Assembly: GCA_905200905.1 (NCBI GenBank)
Contig: CAJKMA010000033.1
Span: 1-25,480 of the forward strand
Length of the DNA: 25,480 nucleotides
Source: an uncultured Bacillota bacterium
GTDB taxonomy: Bacteria; Bacillota; Clostridia; Lachnospirales; Lachnospiraceae
Direction of reading: 5' to 3'
Made by a program: the position numbers and the translations under genes. The notes beneath the pieces were generated by a model. That model was given only the letters and a program-made list of their open reading frames with translations, ran no database searches and was not told the DNA's origin. Below are positions 14,169 to 22,724 of this stretch, in pieces (the stretch's first letter is position 1; each line of letters begins with the position of its first letter).

Positions 14169-15659
14169 TTACTGTTTTCTCCTCTTTATCCATATTCCAA
14201 ATCCTAAAATCAAGACACCAACTGGAATTACCGCTGTTACAAAAATGCTCCAAAAATGAACATCTGCTGCTGGAATGGTTAAGCTGGTAGTATCATAAGA
14301 CTTTGTTGGAATAGAAACCACATTTACATCATCTGTATTACACATCCAGCCAAGAGAAGCTGACAACAGTTCATAATTTGTGCCTGATACCATAGCATTC
14401 ATAGAATCATTAAAAATAGATTGAGATGCAAAATAAACAATTTGTGTTTCTTTTTGTTCACTAATCTCTTCTGTTATCATAACTCCCAAATCAAACGGAC
14501 CGGAAATATCTCCTTCTTCTTTTTCAGCGGTTTCCATATTTTCCAAATCGGTTTTCGAGTACGCGCTATCTGAAGTTTTAAGAATACTATTAATTTCCAA
14601 TGTATCTCTTGCGCCTTCAACTTTCTGAATTCCTTGTGAAAGAGCAGTAAGTACGTAACGGCTTTCAGAGGATAATTCACCTGTTATTTCATTACTTTCT
14701 ATGTTTGGAAGCAGATAATACGGGTTTTGAGATACATGGTGATTAGAATCACCTTCAAATACAATTCCATCTACTGCTTGAACACCGTAATTTTCCAAAA
14801 CCCTATTAAAATTAGTCATATCTTTGTCTGTATAATTAGATACAATCAACGCCTTACCGCCATGTTCCAGGTAGTCAATAATTTTATCCGCCTCACTCTC
14901 AGTTAAATCTGTTGCCGGAGCAAAAACAAAAAGACATTCTGCATCTTCTGGTACCATTTCTTCTGTTAAAAGATTCAGACTCTGAATTTCAATATTGGCT
15001 TTCTGAATGGTTTCCTTCATGGTTTCACTCATAGTACTCTCTTCATGTCCTTCCAGTGTATAGAGAATTGGCATATCTTCTGAAACCACATAATTCAGAG
15101 CACTGGTTAGCTGACCTTCTCCATCAAATCCGGTAACTTGTTGGGAATACGTATTGTAATCAATAGTTGTTTCATACATATCTGAATAATTCACTACTTT
15201 ACTTTTATCTCCACAAACTACAATGACGCTATTATTGCTAATATTATCTTCCGTATACTGTGATACAAAAGTAGGATTTACAGCAGGATCTTTTTGTTCC
15301 ACCTGAACATATTTACTTCCCTCCTCATATTTTTCCAACAGCTTCTGTATCTCACTGCTCTCCGTACCTTCTTGTGCAATAAAGTACATTTTTACATCTT
15401 TATTCAATCCCTTTAAAATTTTTTCTGTCTGTTCTCCAATGGTATAAAGCTTCTGACTACTCAAATCAATTTCTCGGTATTTAGAAGGCAATTCCTGTAT
15501 TGCCATATTAAAAATAACTACACTGGCAATCACAATTCCAGTTATTGCCATGCTATAAGAACTATGTTTTAATCTCGTTTTATTTTTCTTTCTATTTTCC
15601 CGTGTCCCTGCAAGCATTTCCTTGAAATTTATCTTACTCTTTAAATTTATTTTCTTCAT
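14169..15659 (-). CDS. GldG-like ABC transporter auxiliary protein
   Basis: This protein of 496 residues has an N-terminal transmembrane segment (about residues 36-52). A large extracytoplasmic GldG/IFT52-type domain follows, with landmarks such as DLSSQKLYTIGEQTEKILKGL and DYLEHGGKALIVSNYTD. A C-terminal transmembrane helix ends in the basic tail KRRKQ. I start it at the ATG at 15659, preceded by GAAAGGAATG. An in-frame ATG at 15713 would overlap the end of the permease and add 18 charged residues unlike the family. It sits between the permease and the DUF4340 protein. Outside gliding bacteria this family is part of uncharacterised exporters, so no motility function is implied. Confidence 0.85.
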   Translation of the reverse strand: MKKINLKSKINFKEMLAGTRENRKKNKTRLKHSSYSMAITGIVIASVVIFNMAIQELPSKYREIDLSSQKLYTIGEQTEKILKGLNKDVKMYFIAQEGTESSEIQKLLEKYEEGSKYVQVEQKDPAVNPTFVSQYTEDNISNNSVIVVCGDKSKVVNYSDMYETTIDYNTYSQQVTGFDGEGQLTSALNYVVSEDMPILYTLEGHEESTMSETMKETIQKANIEIQSLNLLTEEMVPEDAECLFVFAPATDLTESEADKIIDYLEHGGKALIVSNYTDKDMTNFNRVLENYGVQAVDGIVFEGDSNHHVSQNPYYLLPNIESNEITGELSSESRYVLTALSQGIQKVEGARDTLEINSILKTSDSAYSKTDLENMETAEKEEGDISGPFDLGVMITEEISEQKETQIVYFASQSIFNDSMNAMVSGTNYELLSASLGWMCNTDDVNVVSIPTKSYDTTSLTIPAADVHFWSIFVTAVIPVGVLILGFGIWIKRRKQ

Positions 15660-15685
15660 ATCTGCATTCCTTTCCCTTGATTTTT

Positions 15686-16549
15686 TTAGCTCCAACGTCT
15701 TTTCTGAATACACTGAATGGTTAAAAAAACAAAAATACAGATAACGGAAAGCATATAAATAATACCCGTAATGTCTAAAATACCGCCTACGAAATTGTCA
15801 AAATGATTTGCAATAGCCAGTAATCCCAGTACCTTTTGAATGAGTCCGGAAAAAAGTGAGGATTTTACAAAATAAAGAAGCAAAACAACTGCTCCCATTC
15901 CAACTCCGATTACAGAAGAGAGCAATACATCTTTTGTCATTTGATAAATTACAAGAGCCAAAAGAACCGCAAGAACCAAAACTGCCAACATAGAACTTAA
16001 AGCTGTATCGGAAAAGAAACTTTCAATTCCTTCCATTACAAAACTACAAAACAACACACCAAAGGTAAGAACAGCTGCAATAACCTGACTCTCTGTTACA
16101 GAAGAGAGAAATAAACCCACTGCAATCTGTGCGCATCCTAAAAAGAAAAATCCCAGAATCGCCGTATACGCCATAGCATAAGACACGGTTCCATATCGCC
16201 CCATAATCAGTGGATAGATAGATGCAATGATAATGGGAATTGCATAAATGGTAATCATACTTAAATATTTTCCAAGAACAACTTTCCACACAGACACTGG
16301 TGCTGTAAGAAGAAGTTGATCTGTCCTATTTCTTTTCTCTTCTGCTAAAATTCTCATAGTAAGTACCGGAGTAATAATTAAGAATAAGAAGGTTACAGCA
16401 CTTAATGTAACACCAAAATCAGGACTGGCATATTGCAAATTATAAGCTGTGAAATAAATTCCCAAAATCAATAAAATAAAAGCTATAAATACATATCCTG
16501 CCATGGATGTAAGATAACTTCTTAATTCTTTTTTATAAATTGCCAGCAT
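15686..16549 (-). CDS. ABC transporter permease, GldF-like (ABC-2 type)
   Basis: This 287-residue integral membrane protein has about six predicted hydrophobic spans (starting near residues 15, 50, 100, 130, 170 and 195, with another near the C-terminus). The N-terminal MLAIYKKELRSYL and the loop LAEEKRNRTDQLLLTAPVS are typical of ABC-2/GldF permeases. Its ATG lies 3 bases beyond the ATPase stop. With the ATPase it should form the membrane pore and motor of an exporter; the transported compound cannot be read from sequence. Confidence 0.88.
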   Translation of the reverse strand: MLAIYKKELRSYLTSMAGYVFIAFILLILGIYFTAYNLQYASPDFGVTLSAVTFLFLIITPVLTMRILAEEKRNRTDQLLLTAPVSVWKVVLGKYLSMITIYAIPIIIASIYPLIMGRYGTVSYAMAYTAILGFFFLGCAQIAVGLFLSSVTESQVIAAVLTFGVLFCSFVMEGIESFFSDTALSSMLAVLVLAVLLALVIYQMTKDVLLSSVIGVGMGAVVLLLYFVKSSLFSGLIQKVLGLLAIANHFDNFVGGILDITGIIYMLSVICIFVFLTIQCIQKRRWS

Positions 16550-16552
16550 AAC

Positions 16553-17590
16553 TTATGCTTCTCCTTCCTCATTCTTATTTTCTGTTTTTTTAGTTTCTTG
16601 ATTATTTTCATCCACTTCAAAAATTTCCGACTCAATTTCCACTTGTCTTTCTTTTTCTGCATCATCTGTAAGTTTTAAAAATACTTCCTCCAGACTCATA
16701 TTACTGGACTGCATTTTCAAAATGGGGCATTTCACCTCTGCAAGTGCAAAAAAGATATTCTCGCGCATATCCATGTCACCAGATAGTTTAATGGTAAAAT
16801 CACAGGCGCCTTTCACAAGAGAATCATGATAAATTACTTCCTGAATATTCTCTACCATATCCAAAGCCTTCCTAATTTCTGATTCCTGCCCCTTCACTGT
16901 AATTTCCAGAGAATTTGTTCCTGACATAACTTTCCCTAGATTTTCTGGTGTATCACTGGCTACTAATCTTCCTTTATCTATAATTAGTACCTGATCACAT
17001 ACCGCACTAACTTCTGACAAAATATGAGAACTTAAGATAACCGTATGTTTTCTTCCCAGATTTTTTATCAAATCTCTAATTTCTATAATCTGTTTTGGAT
17101 CCAGACCAACGGTAGGTTCGTCCAGAATAATAATTTCCGGATATCCTAAAAGAGCTTGCGCTAATCCAACTCTTTGTCTATATCCTTTAGAAAGATTTTT
17201 AATTAATCTATATTTAACTTCTGTCACCTTTGTAGTTGACATAACTTCTTCTATGTTTGATTTTCTCTTTTCTTTTGAAATGCCCTTTAACTCTGCTGCA
17301 AAACTCAGATATTCCTGTACTGTCATATCCAGATACAAAGGCGGAATTTCTGGGAGATATCCAATTTTTTTCTTTGCCACCTCAGGTTCCTCCAGAATAT
17401 TATGTCCATCAATCATAATTTCACCTTCTGTGGACGCAATATATCCTGTAATCATATTCATGGTTGTAGATTTTCCTGCTCCATTTGGACCCAGAAATCC
17501 ATAAATTTTTCCTTTTTCTACTGTAAAATTCAAGTGATTCACAGCTACATGATTTCCATACTTTTTCACAAGATTTCTTACTTCAATCAA
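16553..17590 (-). CDS. ABC transporter ATP-binding protein (GldA-like)
   Basis: This is an ABC-2 type ATPase of 345 residues. Walker A GPNGAGKST is at 34-42, the Q-loop region GYLPE near 78-80, the signature LSKGYRQ at 133-139, Walker B IIILDEP at 153-159, and the switch His189 in SSHILSEV. Beyond the ATPase core (about 1-220) there is a regulatory domain and then an acidic Glu/Asn/Lys-rich tail (about 315-345). The start codon is TTG, supported by AAAGGAGG eight bases upstream. It is first in a four-gene operon with the permease, GldG-like and DUF4340 genes. Its upstream region has two dyads that could be operators. Confidence 0.92.
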   Translation of the reverse strand: MIEVRNLVKKYGNHVAVNHLNFTVEKGKIYGFLGPNGAGKSTTMNMITGYIASTEGEIMIDGHNILEEPEVAKKKIGYLPEIPPLYLDMTVQEYLSFAAELKGISKEKRKSNIEEVMSTTKVTEVKYRLIKNLSKGYRQRVGLAQALLGYPEIIILDEPTVGLDPKQIIEIRDLIKNLGRKHTVILSSHILSEVSAVCDQVLIIDKGRLVASDTPENLGKVMSGTNSLEITVKGQESEIRKALDMVENIQEVIYHDSLVKGACDFTIKLSGDMDMRENIFFALAEVKCPILKMQSSNMSLEEVFLKLTDDAEKERQVEIESEIFEVDENNQETKKTENKNEEGEA

Positions 17591-17624
17591 AACATTCCCT
17601 CCTTTAAAATTCTATGATGTCAGC

Positions 17625-17677
17625 GTCAAAGGGTCTTTTTGACCCTCACACCATTTTATGGAAAAAATGTGATAAAA
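17625..17677 (-). promoter_or_regulatory. Upstream region of the ABC operon with two dyads
   Basis: AGGGTC-TTTTT-GACCCT at 17630-17646 is a perfect dyad. Next to it, an imperfect palindrome (TCACA...TGTGA on the minus strand, about 17646-17672) encloses TAAAAT, a possible -10. No well-spaced -35 is evident. These may be repressor sites or an RNA hairpin in the leader. Confidence 0.35.
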
Positions 17678-17704
17678 ATTAGATAAGTATGTGTTTTTTT
17701 TGTG

Positions 17705-17765
17705 AAAAAGAGCCTGAAAGCTGCTTTTTGATATTTTCTATCAATGCACAGCCTCAGGCTCTTTT
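17705..17765 (-). terminator. Intrinsic terminator of the rpmH-rsmG gene cluster
   Basis: AAAAGAGCCTGA (17706-17717) pairs perfectly with TCAGGCTCTTTT (17754-17765), with further GCTG/CAGC pairing inside. On the minus strand the stem ends in a T run. It begins 13 bases beyond the rsmG stop. Confidence 0.88.
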
Positions 17766-17778
17766 CTTTTATTCTCTT

Positions 17779-18501
17779 TTACAAAATTGGTTCTTTTGTT
17801 GGTGTACCTGCTTTTCTTGGGTACTGCTTTGGTGTTTTTTTCTTCTTTTCAATAACCACAAGAGTTCTCTCCATATCCGTTCCATAAAGTTGGAAATCCT
17901 CTGCACTCTTTACCTTCCCCCCCAGTACAGAAATGGCCTTAGAAGCCTCTGTAAGCTCTTCCTGTGCCTTTCCTGACTTATAGGAGATAAAGTATCCACC
18001 TTCTCTTACATAGGGCATACAAAGTTCACACAGAGCTGCTAGACGAGATACTGCCCTTGATACACTTAAATCATACTGTTCTCTATGTTCTACCTTTCTT
18101 GCCCCATCTTCTGCTCTTCCATGCACAGTATAAATGCCTTCCAGCTTTAATTCCCCTATCACCGTATCCAAGAAATTTAGTCTCTTCTTCAAAGAATCAA
18201 GCAATGTAATTTGCAAATGTGGAAAAGCAATTTTCAAAGGAATCCCTGGAAAACCAGCTCCAGTTCCCACATCAATGCAAGTATGAATCTTACCCATGTC
18301 AATTGCCTTCACAATAGACAAACTATCCAGAAAATGCTTTGTGAGCACTTCTTGAAGCTCTGTAATCCCCGTAAGATTCATCACCTTATTCCATTCCACC
18401 AGCAATTCATAATACCTGATAAACTGCTCCTTTTGAGTTTCTGTAAGAGCAATTCCGTAGGCTGCACATCCTTCTTCTAAAACCTTCAAATCATATGTCA
18501 T
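17779..18501 (-). CDS. rsmG: 16S rRNA (guanine527-N7)-methyltransferase RsmG
   Basis: RsmG uses S-adenosylmethionine to methylate G527 (E. coli numbering) in the 530 loop of 16S rRNA; loss gives low-level streptomycin resistance in several species. The 240-residue protein has the SAM-binding motif DVGTGAGFPG at 77-86, the LTGI and HFLDSL strings of the family at 43-60, and VSRAVSRL past mid-protein. A basic tail (about 218-240) extends slightly beyond the usual end. GAAGGAG is inside the end of mnmG, and only 2 bases separate the two genes. It is the last gene before a strong terminator. Confidence 0.97.
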   Translation of the reverse strand: MTYDLKVLEEGCAAYGIALTETQKEQFIRYYELLVEWNKVMNLTGITELQEVLTKHFLDSLSIVKAIDMGKIHTCIDVGTGAGFPGIPLKIAFPHLQITLLDSLKKRLNFLDTVIGELKLEGIYTVHGRAEDGARKVEHREQYDLSVSRAVSRLAALCELCMPYVREGGYFISYKSGKAQEELTEASKAISVLGGKVKSAEDFQLYGTDMERTLVVIEKKKKTPKQYPRKAGTPTKEPIL

Positions 18502-18503
18502 AT

Positions 18504-20384
18504 CTATCTCCTTCTATAGGATTCCATATACACAAGTAACACAGAAATATCTGCTGGGGAAATCCCTGCAATCCTGGACGCCTGACCAACAGAAACCGGT
18601 CTATATGCCTTCAATTTCTGTTTTGCTTCTATACGAAGTCCGCTAATCTCATCATAATCCAGTGTCTCTGGCAATCTCTTAGTTTCCAGTTTTTTGAACC
18701 CTTCTACCTGCTTTAACTGCCTCTTAATATAACCATCGTACTTGATATTAATGTTTACCTGTTCTCTTACATCATCTGGCAATTCTGGTCTTTTTTTATC
18801 TAAAGAAGCCACAAGATCGTAAGATAATTCCGGTCTTCGGATTAAATCTGCCAGAGAAATTCCATTCTTCAAAAGCGTACTTCCATATCTTTCTAAAAGC
18901 TGCTGAACCTCTGGAACTGCCCCTACATGAACATGCTCCATTCGCTCTACTTCTTCCTTAATCTTCTCTTCTTTCCATTGTATATAATCATACTGCTCTT
19001 GTGTTATAAGCCCTACTTCATATCCTTTTTTCCGTAGCCTTAAATCTGCATTATCTTGCCTTAAAAGTAGCCTATATTCAGCCCGACTAGTCATCATTCT
19101 ATATGGTTCATGGTTTTCTTTTGTCACTAAATCATCAATTAAAACACCAATATAAGACTCTGAACGATCCAGAATTAATTGCTCTTTTCCTAGCATTTTC
19201 ATCGCTGCATTGATACCTGCTACAAGTCCCTGTGCCGCCGCTTCTTCGTATCCTGAACTTCCATTAAACTGTCCACCAGAGAACAATCCTTTGATATTTT
19301 TAAATTCTAAAGTTGGATATAACTGTCTTGCATTAATACAATCATACTCAATAGCATAGGCATTTCTCACAATTTTTACATGCTCTAATCCCTTCACAGA
19401 ACGATACATTTCATACTGTACATCCTCTGGTAAAGAACTTGACATACCGCCTACATACATCTCATTTGTGTCTAATCCTTCCGGTTCAATAAACACCTGA
19501 TGACGATTTTTATCTGCGAATTTTACCACTTTATCTTCAATGGATGGACAATATCTTGGTCCTGTTCCTTCTATCATTCCGGAGTATAAAGGAGAGCGAT
19601 CCAGGTTTTCTCTAATAATTTCATGAGTCCTCTCATTGGTATAAGTTAACCAGCAGGATGCCTGTTCAATCTGTACATCTTCCGGATTGGTAGAGAAGGA
19701 AAATGGTACAACTTTTTCATCTCCAAACTGCTCCTCCATCTTAGAAAAATCTACGCTTCTTTTATCAATTCGAGCAGGTGTTCCTGTTTTAAAACGATAC
19801 ATTTCTACACCTAATTTTTTCAAAGATTCTGTCAGATAATTAGCTGCCTGTAGTCCATTTGGCCCTGTATAATTACTAATATCACCATAAATACATCTGG
19901 CTTTTAAGTAGGTTCCCGTACACAAAACTACTGCTTTTGCATGATAAATAGCTCCAGAAAAAGTCTGAACACCTGTGACAATGCCCTCTTCTGCCAGTAT
20001 CTCTGTTACCTCTGCCTGGCGGATCGTAAGATGTTCTGTATTCTCCAATGTTCTTCTCATTTCTCTGGTATAAGCCTGCTTATCAGCCTGAGCCCTAAGA
20101 GAGTGTACTGCTGGTCCTTTGGACACATTAAGCATTTTTGACTGAATAAAAGTCTTATCAATATTCTTTCCCATCTCTCCACCAAGGGCATCAATTTCCC
20201 TTACCAGATGACCTTTTGATGTTCCTCCTATATTGGGATTACAGGGCATAAGGGCAATACTATCCACACTTACTGTAAACATAATCGTTTCCAATCCCAG
20301 ACGAGCACAGGCCAAAGCTGCTTCACACCCTGCATGACCAGCGCCTACCACAGCCACATCATATGTTTCCTCTAATACATTCAT
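18504..20384 (-). CDS. mnmG: tRNA uridine-5-carboxymethylaminomethyl modification enzyme MnmG
   Basis: With MnmE, this FAD enzyme installs the cmnm5 group on the wobble uridine (U34) of certain tRNAs, using methylene-tetrahydrofolate and NADH. The FAD-binding GAGHAG is at 14-19 of YDVAVVGAGHAGCEAA. The family strings MPCNPNIGGTSKGHLVREIDALGG and GGQFNGSSGYEEAAAQG are intact, and the C-terminal helical tRNA-binding domain is complete. I start at the ATG at 20384 (626 residues, normal for the family). An in-frame ATG at 20441 would overlap mnmE and add 19 unlikely residues. It begins 22 bases past the mnmE stop. Confidence 0.97.
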   Translation of the reverse strand: MNVLEETYDVAVVGAGHAGCEAALACARLGLETIMFTVSVDSIALMPCNPNIGGTSKGHLVREIDALGGEMGKNIDKTFIQSKMLNVSKGPAVHSLRAQADKQAYTREMRRTLENTEHLTIRQAEVTEILAEEGIVTGVQTFSGAIYHAKAVVLCTGTYLKARCIYGDISNYTGPNGLQAANYLTESLKKLGVEMYRFKTGTPARIDKRSVDFSKMEEQFGDEKVVPFSFSTNPEDVQIEQASCWLTYTNERTHEIIRENLDRSPLYSGMIEGTGPRYCPSIEDKVVKFADKNRHQVFIEPEGLDTNEMYVGGMSSSLPEDVQYEMYRSVKGLEHVKIVRNAYAIEYDCINARQLYPTLEFKNIKGLFSGGQFNGSSGYEEAAAQGLVAGINAAMKMLGKEQLILDRSESYIGVLIDDLVTKENHEPYRMMTSRAEYRLLLRQDNADLRLRKKGYEVGLITQEQYDYIQWKEEKIKEEVERMEHVHVGAVPEVQQLLERYGSTLLKNGISLADLIRRPELSYDLVASLDKKRPELPDDVREQVNINIKYDGYIKRQLKQVEGFKKLETKRLPETLDYDEISGLRIEAKQKLKAYRPVSVGQASRIAGISPADISVLLVYMESYRRR

Positions 20385-20406
20385 TTTCCTTGGCTTCCTT
20401 TCTTTG

Positions 20407-21780
20407 TTATTTTCCAGTACAGAATTTAGAAAAAATTTCATTCACTAAATCTTCACCAACAGCCTCACCAATAATGCTTCCAAGAGCCTCATAAGCATTC
20501 ATTAAATCAATAGAATAAAAATCCTCAGGCATTCCTATATCAATGCTTTCCTCCACCAAAAGAATGCTCTTTTTTGCCTCCTCAAGTGCTGCTTTATGAC
20601 GCATATTTGTAATATAAACTTCATCATTAAAAGTAAGATTTCCTGCAAAAAACAACTCTTTAATCTGCTGTTCTAAGCAGTCAATTCCTTCTTCTTCTTT
20701 TGCAGATATAGATACAATAGGATGCTCAACTAATGCTTTTAAATCCTCTTCCTGCACCATTTGTTCCAAGTCTGTTTTATTAAGAATTACCACTGCTTTT
20801 TTGTCTCTTAAAAGCTCTATAATCTCTTTGTCATTCTCATCCAAAGGAATCGAAGCATCCACCACATAAAGGATTAAATCTGCATCTTTTGCATTTTCAA
20901 TAGCCTTTCCTACTCCAATTTTTTCTACTATATCCTCTGTATTACGAATCCCTGCTGTGTCCATCATACGAAGGGAAATTCCATGGAGTACAATGGTCTC
21001 CTCCAGAATATCTCTAGTAGTTCCTGCAATGTCTGTAACAATGGCTCTTTCCTCTCCCACAAGGGTATTTAACAACGAAGATTTTCCTGCATTTGGCTTT
21101 CCAACAATTACTGTTTTGATACCTTCTTTCATAAGTTTTCCTTCTCTTACGGTATCCAAAAGACGGTCTAGTTTTCCTTTTATGACCTCTGTTTCAGCTT
21201 TTAATTCTTCTCCATATCCATCAATACTAATATGTTCTGGATCGTCTAATGCAGACTCAATATACGCAATCTGGTAAATAATTTGCTCTCTAATTTCACG
21301 AATAATTCTCTGTATATTACCTCTTAACTGGCTTACAGAACTTTTCAATGCATACTCATTTTGTGCGTTAATCACATCAATTACGGCTTCCGCCTGAGAT
21401 AAATCGATTCGTCCATTTAAAAAAGCCCGTTTCGTAAATTCTCCTGGTTCTGCTGGTCTCGCACCATATTTTATCACTGTTTCCAGCACTCTTTTCATGG
21501 CCAGAACACCACCATGGCAATCAATTTCCACAGTATCTTCCCCTGTATAGCTTCTGGGTCCATCCATAACCATAACTAAAACTTCATCAATTAGTTCTTC
21601 TCCATCCCATATAAAACCATAATTTATAGTGTGGGAAGATACTTCTTCAATCCTTTTATTTCCGCCTTTTGAGCGATATATTTTTCCTGCAATATTCCTG
21701 CTTTCTGGTCCGCTGATTCGTATAATTCCGATGCCGGATGCAGTCATGGCTGTAGCTACCGCAGCAATGGTATCCTTCAT
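20407..21780 (-). CDS. mnmE: tRNA modification GTPase MnmE
   Basis: This is a potassium-dependent GTPase partner of MnmG. Residues about 1-118 are the folate-binding N-domain and the helical domain frames a G domain. The G domain has Walker A GKPNAGKS at 227-234, DTAG at 274-277 and NKTD at 334-337. The C-terminus keeps the essential FCTGK motif with Cys454. The ATG at 21780, preceded by AAAGGAG, gives 457 residues, typical of the family. An upstream in-frame start at 21852 would add 24 residues of AT-rich leader-derived sequence and is rejected. The 110 bases between jag and mnmE hold no recognised riboswitch. Confidence 0.97.
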   Translation of the reverse strand: MKDTIAAVATAMTASGIGIIRISGPESRNIAGKIYRSKGGNKRIEEVSSHTINYGFIWDGEELIDEVLVMVMDGPRSYTGEDTVEIDCHGGVLAMKRVLETVIKYGARPAEPGEFTKRAFLNGRIDLSQAEAVIDVINAQNEYALKSSVSQLRGNIQRIIREIREQIIYQIAYIESALDDPEHISIDGYGEELKAETEVIKGKLDRLLDTVREGKLMKEGIKTVIVGKPNAGKSSLLNTLVGEERAIVTDIAGTTRDILEETIVLHGISLRMMDTAGIRNTEDIVEKIGVGKAIENAKDADLILYVVDASIPLDENDKEIIELLRDKKAVVILNKTDLEQMVQEEDLKALVEHPIVSISAKEEEGIDCLEQQIKELFFAGNLTFNDEVYITNMRHKAALEEAKKSILLVEESIDIGMPEDFYSIDLMNAYEALGSIIGEAVGEDLVNEIFSKFCTGK

Positions 21781-21890
21781 ATACTTCTCCTTTTTTTCCA
21801 AATATGAAAAAATTCCAGGCAAAAGCGCGCAAAGGATTTCCCTATTATTCACGCTTTCACCTAGAATAATCTGTTACATTGTTTCTTCTT

Positions 21891-22706
21891 TTATCTGTTT
21901 TTCAACTTTACAACTACGTGACGGTATGGCTCATTTCCTTCACTATAAGTTTCTACATAACGGTTTCCCTGAAGTGCAGAATGAATAATTCTTCTTTCAT
22001 ATGGATTCATAGGCTCCAGAGACACTGTTTTTCTGGTTTTTCTCACTTTATATGCAATGCTTCTAGCCAAATTTTCCAGTGTTTCTTTTCTTCTGTTTCT
22101 GTAGTCCTCTGTATCCAGTTTTACACGAACATAGCCCTGTCTGCCCTTGTTTACTACTAGGCTTGTAAGGTACTGCAGTGAATCCAGAGTCTGTCCTCTC
22201 TTCCCAATGAGGATACCCATGTCCTGTCCTACAAATTCAATATCCAGATTTCCCTCTGCTGCTTTGTAGTCCATTTTAATTTCCACTTCCAGCTCCATTG
22301 CCTTAAATACACCGCTTAAAAATTTCTCAGCCTCTGCCTTCATCTCAGCAATTTCTTCTGGACTTCTTTCCACAACTTTTCTCTCTTCTTTTGGCTGCTC
22401 TGGTTCTACTTTAACTTCTTTTTTTACTTCTTTTTTGGGCTCTTTTTTGATTTCTTTTTTAACTTCTTTTCGTACTTCCTTTTTCACTGCCTTAGGTTCT
22501 TCTTTAACCGTAGGCTCCTCTACAGACTGTATGGTTTCTTTTTTCCTAGCTTTGATAATTGCCGGTTTGGAACCAAAGCCTAAAAAGCCTGCTTTTCCTT
22601 CAGAAATCACTTCTATTTCAAGGTTTTCACTAAATGTCTCAAACTCAAGACTTGCCTTTGTAATTGCTTCGTCTACTGTTTTCGCTGAAAACTCTCTGAA
22701 TTCCAT
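21891..22706 (-). CDS. jag: Jag/KhpB RNA-binding protein
   Basis: This 271-residue protein has the Jag_N domain at about 1-52 (with the signature EGKAGFLGFGSKPA). It is followed by a highly charged Lys/Glu repeat linker at about 60-112, a KH domain (about 125-200, GILIGKRGQTLDSLQYL), and an R3H domain (about 205-268, ending around YSEGNEPYRHVVVKL). In other Firmicutes Jag (KhpB) pairs with KhpA, binds RNA and affects cell elongation and division. It lies 18 bases after yidC. The long linker, made of repeats of KKEVKKE type, is longer than in many homologues. Confidence 0.95.
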   Translation of the reverse strand: MEFREFSAKTVDEAITKASLEFETFSENLEIEVISEGKAGFLGFGSKPAIIKARKKETIQSVEEPTVKEEPKAVKKEVRKEVKKEIKKEPKKEVKKEVKVEPEQPKEERKVVERSPEEIAEMKAEAEKFLSGVFKAMELEVEIKMDYKAAEGNLDIEFVGQDMGILIGKRGQTLDSLQYLTSLVVNKGRQGYVRVKLDTEDYRNRRKETLENLARSIAYKVRKTRKTVSLEPMNPYERRIIHSALQGNRYVETYSEGNEPYRHVVVKLKNR

Positions 22707-22724
22707 ATTTTTTCCCCCTTACTT

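Noticed and set aside
20385..20441. Longer N-terminus of MnmG
   Set aside because: It would overlap mnmE; family proteins begin close to the FAD-binding motif, as with the ATG at 20384.
21781..21852. Longer N-terminus of MnmE
   Set aside because: The extension is unlike the family, and AAAGGAG sits correctly before the ATG at 21780.
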